49,341 nt of DNA from Parabacteroides faecalis (GTDB taxonomy: Bacteria > Bacteroidota > Bacteroidia > Bacteroidales > Tannerellaceae). Of this stretch, positions 43,908 through 49,341 are shown one piece after another. A model generated the notes under the pieces. That model worked only from the letters and a program-made list of their open reading frames with translations. It was not told the origin of the DNA and did not search any database. Within the stretch, counting starts at the first letter, position 1; every line of letters begins with the position of its first letter. A program made the position numbers and the translations under genes. The DNA is taken from the NCBI RefSeq assembly GCF_022809355.1, contig NZ_JAKZMM010000032.1:1-49341 (forward strand), written 5' to 3'.

Positions 43908-44986
43908 GTCTTACTATTTTCTATATACCATTTATACAATCGATCTATTCCTTCTTCCAACTCAATCTGGTGATGCCACCCTAAAGCATGCAGCTTACTT
44001 ACATCAGTGAGCTTACGCAAAGTTCCATCCGGTTTGGATGAGTCAAATTCTATCACGCCAGTAAAACCAACCGACTTGCAGACTAATTGAGCAACTTCAC
44101 GAATAGAATGTTCTATTCCTGTACCTATATTTATATGAGTATTCCGGATAACAGTATCTTGCCCTTTACACAAATCGGCAAAATCAATCCGTTCCATAAT
44201 ATAAACAGATGCATCCGCCATCTCTTCACTCCATAAGAATTCTCTTAATGGAGTTCCGGTTCCCCATAATTTCACACAACCGGAGAAAATACCATATTTA
44301 GCCAACACCTGTTCTATCTCTTTTTCACTTGACTTTCCATCGACTCCTTCAACCGGACGATGATTCAAATCTTCACGCACAGATATCCAATCAGACTGCG
44401 TTAAACAATTGGCCAAATGAATTTTCCGTATCATAGCAGGCAGCACATGCGAGGTTTCCAAATCAAAATTGTCATTAGGACCATACAAATTGGTTGGCAT
44501 AACTGCTATATAGTTAGTTCCATATTGCAAGTCATAACTCTCACACATTTTTAATCCTGCTATCTTCGCAATGGCATACGGTTCATTCGTATATTCCAAA
44601 GCTGAAGTTAAAAGACAATTCTCAGTCATAGGCTGAGGTGCTTCTTTAGGATAAATACATGTACTCCCTAAGAACAGAAGTTTCTTCACATTGTTCAGGT
44701 ATGAGGCATGAATCACATTGTTTTGAATCATCAGATTCTGATAAATAAAATCAGCCCGATACCGGCTATTTGCCATAATTCCACCCACATGAGCTGCGGC
44801 CAGAAAAACATATTCAGGTTTTTCTTCTTCAAAAAAACGATAAACAGCCGATTGATCAGTCAGGTCTAATTCTGCATGTGTCCGCAATACGAAATTATGA
44901 TAACCTTTATTTCGCAAGTTATTCAAAATCGCTGAACCAACTAAACCTCTATGCCCTGCGACAAATATTTTACTATTCTTCTCCAC
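43895..44986 (-). CDS. fcl: GDP-L-fucose synthase
   Basis: Bifunctional epimerase/reductase that makes GDP-L-fucose from the Gmd product. I choose GTG 44986, just before the conserved [16 protein letters not shown], giving 363 aa; the frame upstream (to 45052) is within rfbA and not conserved. The start overlaps rfbA by 14 bp. [15 protein letters not shown], the catalytic [23 protein letters not shown], and [26 protein letters not shown] are typical. A polar insertion of about 35 residues ([20 protein letters not shown]...) makes it longer than E. coli Fcl (321 aa); I believe this insertion is common in Bacteroidales forms. Confidence 0.95.
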   Translation of the reverse strand: MEKNSKIFVAGHRGLVGSAILNNLRNKGYHNFVLRTHAELDLTDQSAVYRFFEEEKPEYVFLAAAHVGGIMANSRYRADFIYQNLMIQNNVIHASYLNNVKKLLFLGSTCIYPKEAPQPMTENCLLTSALEYTNEPYAIAKIAGLKMCESYDLQYGTNYIAVMPTNLYGPNDNFDLETSHVLPAMIRKIHLANCLTQSDWISVREDLNHRPVEGVDGKSSEKEIEQVLAKYGIFSGCVKLWGTGTPLREFLWSEEMADASVYIMERIDFADLCKGQDTVIRNTHINIGTGIEHSIREVAQLVCKSVGFTGVIEFDSSKPDGTLRKLTDVSKLHALGWHHQIELEEGIDRLYKWYIENSKTWEK

Positions 44987-45866
44987 TATCTTTTTCCTTG
45001 ATAAGCTGCAACAAATATTGTCCGTATTGATTTTTAACCATAGGCTTAGCAATTTCCTCTAACCGGCTCTCTTCAATCCAACCGTTTCTAAAAGCAATTT
45101 CTTCCAAACAAGCTACTTTCAGACCTTGTCGTTTCTCTATCACCTCGATAAAAGTAGAAGCCTCCGAAAGCGAGTCATGGGTTCCTGTATCCAACCAAGC
45201 AAAACCACGTCCCAATAACTGTACCTTTAGTTTGCCTTCCTGCAGAAATTCCTGATTGACAGTTGTAATCTCCAATTCTCCCCGTGCAGACGGTTTTATC
45301 TGTTTCGCAATCTCTACTACTTTATTCGGATAGAAATAAAGTCCTACCACAGCATAGTTAGACTTGGGTTTCTTCGGCTTCTCTTCTATACTGATTACAT
45401 TTCCTTCCTGATCGAACTCTGCAACACCGTATCTTTCCGGATCATTTACATAATATCCGAAGACGGCTGCTTTGCCTTCCTGGTCTACTACCGAAACAGC
45501 TTGGCGCAACATGGAAGAGAAACTCTGTCCGTAAAAGATATTATCTCCCAAGACTAAACAAACTGAATCGTTACCAATGAAATCTACACCAATAATAAAA
45601 GCCTGGGCCAAACCATCCGGTGAAGGTTGCTCAGCATATTCGAACCGAACTCCATAATCACTTCCATCACCTAACAAACGTCGGAAACCCGGTAAATCTT
45701 GTGGAGTTGATATAATCAATATATCCCGAATACCAGCCAACATCAATACCGATATCGGATAATAAACCATAGGCTTATCATATATAGGTAACAACTGTTT
45801 CGAAACTCCTTTCGTTATAGGATACAAACGGGTACCAGATCCTCCAGCTAAAACAATTCCTTTCAT
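44973..45866 (-). CDS. rfbA: Glucose-1-phosphate thymidylyltransferase
   Basis: 297-aa nucleotidyltransferase making dTDP-glucose, entry to dTDP-rhamnose. N-terminal [54 protein letters not shown], and the [11 protein letters not shown] and [13 protein letters not shown] blocks are conserved. rfbB, rfbC and rfbD are absent, and it is instead grouped with the GDP-fucose genes, so this operon mixes two sugar-nucleotide pathways. It is first in the unit, with a leader of about 190 nt from a promoter at 46063-46095. Confidence 0.96.
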   Translation of the reverse strand: MKGIVLAGGSGTRLYPITKGVSKQLLPIYDKPMVYYPISVLMLAGIRDILIISTPQDLPGFRRLLGDGSDYGVRFEYAEQPSPDGLAQAFIIGVDFIGNDSVCLVLGDNIFYGQSFSSMLRQAVSVVDQEGKAAVFGYYVNDPERYGVAEFDQEGNVISIEEKPKKPKSNYAVVGLYFYPNKVVEIAKQIKPSARGELEITTVNQEFLQEGKLKVQLLGRGFAWLDTGTHDSLSEASTFIEVIEKRQGLKVACLEEIAFRNGWIEESRLEEIAKPMVKNQYGQYLLQLIKEKDSGEE

Positions 45867-45973
45867 ATATCCATTACAATTTTAATACAACAAACATAAT
45901 TAAAAAAAGATTATCCGCCATAGAAGTTTGAGAAAAATAAAGCGAAGCATAAAAATAGAAGGTCTATAAATCA

Positions 45974-46005
45974 TAAAGAGGATCTTTTCTCAAAGATCCT
46001 CTTTA
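45974..46005 (-). terminator. Strong hairpin in the rfbA leader (terminator or attenuator)
   Basis: Fourteen-bp perfect arms (45974-45987 and 45992-46005) with a 4-nt loop. It lies between the minus promoter at 46063-46095 and rfbA. It may end transcription of the upstream dehydrogenase or attenuate rfbA. The minus-strand tail after it (TGATTTATAG) is not a good T run. Confidence 0.6.
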
Positions 46006-46062
46006 CAGGTTTTTAATAGGCATTAGTCTTTAAGGCAAAAAGATTGTTTAGGTTATCTGTCG

Positions 46063-46095
46063 CAAAGATAGGACCTTTTAATTTTACGATCCAAA
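46063..46095 (-). promoter_or_regulatory. Promoter of rfbA-fcl-gmd
   Basis: Minus-strand TATCTTTG (46063-46070) and TTTG (46092-46095), spacer 21 bp: exact Bacteroidota consensus. The transcript would have a leader of about 190 nt containing the 45974-46005 hairpin. Confidence 0.72.
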
Positions 46096-46247
46096 TAAAA
46101 ATATATATTCTACAACACCTTTTTAAAAAATATCTAAAGTTTATTAGGTTTAAGCCCGGTTCTTTTAATAATTTATGTTATACAAAAAACTAAGCTTTCA
46201 TTTCATAAGAGTATTATACACCCTCATTCACCTATTAACCATCTCTA

Positions 46248-47537
46248 TTACAGGCTCCAATAAGCCATATTCTTAATCTTATGACGATATAATCCTTTAA
46301 TATCTCCTAAAACTGCTTTCTCATTAGATAGTGAAATAAAATAATTTTCATCCAACAAGATATAATCTTTATGAGCAACAGCAACGACAATTGCATCATA
46401 ATCCTTACCTGGCTGCTCTTTCAATTCAATCCCATATTCTTGTTCTACGGCTAATGGAGAAGCATAAGGATCCACTACATCGACTACGGCTCCAAAGTCC
46501 ATAAACTCGCGGACCATATCTACAACTTTCGAATTGCGTATGTCCGATACATTTTCCTTAAATGTTACTCCCATCACCAAAACACGGGCATGAAGAATAT
46601 TTTTTCCTTGCGCCAAGACTTTCTTCACTATTTTCTTAGCGATATATCGTCCCATGGAGTCATTTACAAACCGACCGGAGTTTATCATCTTGGGATGGTA
46701 TTGCAACTCTTTTGCTTTATGTACCAGATAATACGGATCAACACCGATACAATGGCCACCCACCAAACCGGGATAAAAATGCAAGAAGTTCCATTTTGTT
46801 CCGGCAGCTTCCAAGACATCAAAAGTATTGATACCCATTCTATCAAAAATGATTGACAACTCATTCATCAAAGCGATATTGACATCGCGCTGGGTATTCT
46901 CAATAATCTTGGCAGCTTCTGCAACCCGAATTGATGAAGCCTGATGCAAACCTGCCTCTATGATCAAACCATAAACTTGTTTGATTTCAGACAGGGCTTC
47001 ATCATCACAGCCGGAAACAATTTTTACCGTATTCTGCAACCTATGCACCTTATCTCCCGGATTTATCCGCTCGGGTGAATAACCTATCTTAAAATCCTGT
47101 TTACACTTCAATCCGGATATCTCTTCCAACAGAGGGACACAATCTTCTTCTGTACAACCCGGATAAACTGTCGATTCATAAACCACATAATCTCCCGGAT
47201 CAAGTACAGACGCAACTGTTCGGGTTGCCAACAACAAGGGTGTCAGATCAGGCTCATTATGCTGATCAATCGGAGTCGGGACAGCGATGACATAAAACGA
47301 AGCTTCCTTCAGTTTGTCCACAGAAGATGTAAATTCTATATCTTTCCCCTTCCATTGCGAAGATTCCAGTTCTCCATTCGGATCAATACCTTCCCGAAGT
47401 TTTGCCAAACGATCTTCATTGATATCGTATCCTATCACAGAAAGTTTATCGGCAAACCCCATTGCCAAGGGTAATCCGACATATCCCAATCCCACAATTG
47501 CTATTTTCTTTTCCTTATTCTTTAACGCAGCAAACAT
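46248..47537 (-). CDS. UDP-N-acetyl-hexosamine/glucose 6-dehydrogenase (TviB/WbpO-type)
   Basis: 429-aa NAD-dependent dehydrogenase that oxidises the C6 hydroxyl of a UDP-hexose to a uronic acid for surface polysaccharide. N-terminal Rossmann motif IAIVGLGYVGLPLAMGFA, VYESTVYPGCTEE, YSPERINPGDK, the central helix EAAKIIENTQRDVNIALMNEL, and the catalytic cysteine in GGHCIGVDPYYL are all present; the C-terminal domain carries MGVTFKENVSDIRNSK. It is closer to TviB/WbpO/VipA (UDP-GalNAc or GlcNAc) than to E. coli Ugd, judged by YSPERINPGD and length. It is 15 bp after the nuclease gene, probably co-transcribed. Confidence 0.94.
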   Translation of the reverse strand: MFAALKNKEKKIAIVGLGYVGLPLAMGFADKLSVIGYDINEDRLAKLREGIDPNGELESSQWKGKDIEFTSSVDKLKEASFYVIAVPTPIDQHNEPDLTPLLLATRTVASVLDPGDYVVYESTVYPGCTEEDCVPLLEEISGLKCKQDFKIGYSPERINPGDKVHRLQNTVKIVSGCDDEALSEIKQVYGLIIEAGLHQASSIRVAEAAKIIENTQRDVNIALMNELSIIFDRMGINTFDVLEAAGTKWNFLHFYPGLVGGHCIGVDPYYLVHKAKELQYHPKMINSGRFVNDSMGRYIAKKIVKKVLAQGKNILHARVLVMGVTFKENVSDIRNSKVVDMVREFMDFGAVVDVVDPYASPLAVEQEYGIELKEQPGKDYDAIVVAVAHKDYILLDENYFISLSNEKAVLGDIKGLYRHKIKNMAYWSL

Positions 47538-47552
47538 AAATATCCATCCTAT

Positions 47553-48569
47553 TTAATATGACCAGGCTTTTTGATTAACGGCCGCTTCCATCCGATCCTC
47601 GATTGAATCCGGCAGTGAGGCAAAGAAATCTATTTGCGTCAATCGCTCCACACTGTCAACCGGCACCATCAACGTCCGAAGGGAAGTCTTGCCATAATCC
47701 TTGTTCTCAAATATAAACCCGACAGCTTCGTATTTATTGTCCTGGATCATACAAATTACTTTATAAAACTTTTTCGGGATAGCGACACGATTTTTCCCCA
47801 AGCGTTTCAAATCCGGTGTCAATACCGGTCCTGTCGCAATCAGTAGTTTCCCGTTATCTGCCGCCCACATCCGGCATTGTTCTTCCAGGTCTTTCCAAAC
47901 ACCTCGGTTTAGACCCGGCTTTTGGGGAGTAATGTTACTTAAGTAAAACGATTCGCGCATCGCTTGTGCCGACCATTTCATATCTCCTGCCGGAGCCAGA
48001 TGTCCCCGGTCATACCCTGTACGGGTATAATCTCCATTTTCGGCAGAGACACCTTTCACCATCGGATCTCGTACAAATTTATTGGAGCGTTCGGCAGCAT
48101 TACTTTTTGCTTCCTGGCTTGTCAGTTCATAAGCTACCCAATTGGCTACCCGATAATCGGAATTATAAGAAACGGTATATCCTTTATGACGGATAACTTG
48201 CTCCGTACAAGATTTTGGACATACCGGCAATTCTGCCCCTTGCTGAAAACGGACTGTCTTCGATTCAGATGTTTTTGGCAACTGACTCTCTAAAGGTTTG
48301 ACGATTTTATCCTTCACCTCCGAGACGGCATTTTCTACCGTCTTATCCTTCTGCTTAATATCCGGTACCCAATCACTGAACTTCTTTATCGACCAGTCTT
48401 TATCGGCGGCGTAATCCGATACTTTCTCATATACAAACAAAACCCCAGCAAGTATAACCACAAAGAAACAGGCTGTATAAAACAGATGTTTCAACGAAGC
48501 GATGACGGCTGTTCCTCGCTTACTGCTTTTCTTCTTCCGAGCTGATGAAGTGTTTTTCTTTTTTACCAT
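47553..48569 (-). CDS. Membrane-anchored DNA/RNA non-specific endonuclease
   Basis: 338 aa. A lysine/serine-rich cytosolic tail (about 1-22) is followed by one transmembrane helix (about 26-48, LFYTACFFVVILAGVLFVYE); the rest should face the periplasm. The beta-beta-alpha-metal nuclease domain (about 125-330) has the catalytic DRGHLAPAGDM with its general-base His, and the metal-binding Asn in NITPQKPGLNRGVWKDLEEQ. The active site is complete. Typical role is degrading extracellular nucleic acid for nutrition or clearing DNA from the periplasm. It is upstream of the UDP-sugar dehydrogenase and downstream of the tRNA operon terminator. Confidence 0.93.
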   Translation of the reverse strand: MVKKKNTSSARKKKSSKRGTAVIASLKHLFYTACFFVVILAGVLFVYEKVSDYAADKDWSIKKFSDWVPDIKQKDKTVENAVSEVKDKIVKPLESQLPKTSESKTVRFQQGAELPVCPKSCTEQVIRHKGYTVSYNSDYRVANWVAYELTSQEAKSNAAERSNKFVRDPMVKGVSAENGDYTRTGYDRGHLAPAGDMKWSAQAMRESFYLSNITPQKPGLNRGVWKDLEEQCRMWAADNGKLLIATGPVLTPDLKRLGKNRVAIPKKFYKVICMIQDNKYEAVGFIFENKDYGKTSLRTLMVPVDSVERLTQIDFFASLPDSIEDRMEAAVNQKAWSY

Positions 48570-48582
48570 TACTTCTTTAAAA

Positions 48583-48629
48583 CAAAAAAGTCCGTATATC
48601 TATTCGTAAAATAGTTATACAGACAGGAC
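48583..48629 (-). terminator. Terminator of the tRNA operon
   Basis: GTCC..GTATA (bulged, from 48616-48629) pairs with TATACGGAC (48590-48598). On the minus strand TTTTTTGTTTT follows. Confidence 0.65.
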
Positions 48630-48648
48630 ATATTTTAATTGATCAAAG

Positions 48649-48732
48649 TACGTAGGATGAGACTCGAACTCACACGCCGTAACCGGCACTACCCCCTCAA
48701 AGTAGCGTGTCTACCAATTCCACCACCTACGC
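48649..48732 (-). tRNA. tRNA-Leu (GAG)
   Basis: 84 nt. Acceptor stem GCGTAGG/CCTACGT, D-arm GGTAGACACGC region, anticodon loop TTGAGGG with anticodon GAG, long variable arm, T-arm GTTCGAGTC. CCA is not encoded. Confidence 0.95.
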
Positions 48733-48748
48733 ATATCAAAATGCGTAG

Positions 48749-48832
48749 TGCCCAGAACAGGACTCGAACCTGCACGACCACAAAGCCACTCGCACCTGAA
48801 ACGAGCGCGTCTACCAATTCCGCCACCTGGGC
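48749..48832 (-). tRNA. tRNA-Leu (CAG)
   Basis: 84 nt. Acceptor GCCCAGG/TCTGGGC, anticodon stem CTCGT/GCGAG with loop TTCAGGT and anticodon CAG, long variable arm, GTTCGAGTC T-arm. CCA not encoded. Confidence 0.95.
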
Positions 48833-48850
48833 ATTTCACTACAAAAATAA

Positions 48851-48867
48851 AGCGGTCTCTTACCGCT
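48851..48867 (-). other. Small hairpin between tRNA-Gly and tRNA-Leu
   Basis: Six-bp perfect stem AGCGGT/ACCGCT with a 5-nt loop; on the minus strand it is followed by TTATTTTT. It looks like a mini terminator or a processing signal inside the tRNA operon. Confidence 0.5.
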
Positions 48868-48876
48868 CCTTCTCAG

Positions 48877-48949
48877 AGCGGAAGACGGGACTCGAACCCG
48901 CGACCCTAACCTTGGCAAGGTTATGCTCTACCAACTGAGCTACTTCCGC
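48877..48949 (-). tRNA. tRNA-Gly (GCC)
   Basis: 73 nt. Acceptor GCGGAAG/CTTCCGC, D-arm AGCTCAGTTGGTAGAGC, anticodon loop TTGCCAA with anticodon GCC, T-arm GGGTTCGAGTCCC. First of three tRNA genes transcribed on the minus strand. Confidence 0.97.
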
Positions 48950-48960
48950 GTTGACGGGTG

Positions 48961-48991
48961 CAAAGATAGACATATTTTTTTACCCTCCAAA
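48961..48991 (-). promoter_or_regulatory. Promoter of the tRNA operon
   Basis: Minus-strand TATCTTTG (48961-48968) and TTTG (48988-48991) with 19 bp between: exact consensus immediately upstream of tRNA-Gly. Confidence 0.82.
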
Positions 48992-49119
48992 ATTTTCTTT
49001 CTTTTTTGAATAGTATAATTCGATAAAGATATCCAAAAGACATCGATTTTAAACTGATAATCAACCAATAGGAATACAATCTAAAAAGTGTTAACAGCCA
49101 TATCTGAAGCAAGAAACAA

Positions 49120-49203
49120 AATCCCCGGCATCTTTTGTGAAAAAGCCGGCGTATTTTCATCAAAAGCCGGCGTAAATTGATGAAAAGCCGGCGTATATTT
49201 TTA
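49120..49203. repeat. Array 4: four 21-bp units with GCCGGC core
   Basis: Units 49120-49140 (degenerate), 49141-49161, 49162-49182 and 49183-49203, all 21 bp. The last three start AAAAGCCGGCGTA. Each has A-rich left and T-rich right arms around the GCCGGC palindrome. It creates a false arginine/leucine-repeat open frame on the minus strand (48921-49208). Confidence 0.85.
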
Positions 49204-49341
49204 TACAACCCGCCAGGCTTGAAATCAGCATGACTATGCCTAAATTTACTTTACACTTTTTTGATACGTTACTAAAAAACTCTACAGATAAAATAAGTCT
49301 TACTAAAAGGCTTTACATATTACCTTTGCAAAGATAAAAAA

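Larger units (their letters stand above)
45867..46247. other. Leader region between UDP-sugar dehydrogenase and rfbA
   Basis: A 381-bp gap on the minus strand, very AT-rich. It contains the promoter 46063-46095 and the hairpin 45974-46005 and no gene. An 8-bp inverted pair (46013-46020, 46231-46238) flanks the promoter but is too short to claim an invertible segment. Confidence 0.7.
48950..49341. other. Right-end intergenic region
   Basis: Contains the tRNA promoter (48961-48991), array 4 (49120-49203) and, at the very end, back-to-back -7 boxes TACCTTTG (+, 49321-49328) and TATCTTTG (-, 49329-49336), which may mark a promoter for a gene beyond the window. No gene seen. Confidence 0.7.

Noticed and set aside
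46013-46238. Invertible capsule promoter flanked by TTAATAGG/CCTATTAA
   Set aside because: Only 8 bp match; such short pairs are expected by chance in AT-rich DNA and known invertible promoters have much longer repeats.
48639-48938. 99-aa plus-strand frame across the tRNA cluster
   Set aside because: It runs through the complement of three tRNA genes.
49120-49203. CRISPR-like repeats
   Set aside because: Units are contiguous with no spacers, and no cas genes are in view; the same applies to the other three arrays.
48921-49208. 95-aa minus-strand frame with arginine/leucine repeats ending GSSSVGRA
   Set aside because: Its repeats come from array 4 translated in frame and its end is antisense-free tRNA-Gly sequence; a classic false frame over a tRNA.
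49321-49336. Divergent promoter pair at the right edge
   Set aside because: Two good -7 boxes but no -33 box within view and the genes lie outside; listed only as part of the intergenic region.

Overview
The window looks like a chromosomal segment of a gut Bacteroidales, most probably Parabacteroides (P. merdae-like). The reasons are the Bacteroidota promoters of the form TTTG-N18-22-TAnnTTTG with no clear Shine-Dalgarno sites, a Bacteroidota-type OmpA porin, GH92/GH43 glycosidases, and a thi operon in the thiS-thiG-thiC-thiH-thiF order. The species name is an inference from gene content. I see no phage, insertion sequence, CRISPR array or integrase, so this is mostly core genome with a few accessory operons.

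Layout. 0.2-6.0 kb: a secreted GH92 alpha-mannosidase, converging on a yghZ-like aldo/keto reductase and a type I glutamine synthetase. 6.4-12.6 kb: a PDZ-DUF4136-PDZ protein, mutS2 and corA (one + operon), abutting dinB on the other strand. 12.7-17.6 kb: a TPP riboswitch followed by thiS-thiG-thiC-thiH-thiF. 17.9-21.8 kb: an Nramp Mn/Fe transporter and a response regulator/histidine kinase pair. 22.2-25.4 kb: pheT-yebC (minus). 25.6-29.1 kb: an AraC regulator divergent from a Bcr/CflA efflux pump, then a YbjJ-like MFS transporter. 29.3-35.6 kb: nadE, a PLP aminotransferase, and a minus operon sdaA-GH43-cobalamin adenosyltransferase. 35.9-38.8 kb: a tightly packed three-gene operon of a eukaryote-like steroid 5-alpha-reductase, an Old Yellow Enzyme-type flavin reductase and a short-chain dehydrogenase. 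38.9-41.3 kb: divergent tdh and kbl (threonine to glycine). 41.5-48.6 kb: ompA-type porin, the rfbA-fcl-gmd sugar-nucleotide operon (with a long leader), a UDP-sugar dehydrogenase and a membrane-anchored nuclease. 48.6-48.95 kb: a tRNA-Gly/Leu/Leu operon.

Two things stand out. (1) The operon at 35904-38750 encodes what a pathway reducing delta-4-3-oxo steroids or bile acids would need (C5 reduction by a 5-alpha-reductase and possibly a flavin enzyme, then 3-oxo reduction by an SDR). It matches in gene content what I recall for the isoallolithocholate pathway of Bacteroidales. (2) Four intergenic regions each carry an array of exactly four contiguous 21-22 bp imperfect palindromes (6201-6288, 21881-21969, 35759-35842, 49120-49203). 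The sequence differs from array to array but the architecture is the same. The first is enclosed by nested inverted repeats. Position 1-21 may be the last unit of a fifth. I do not know a described element with this architecture; it is the best candidate in the window for something undescribed.
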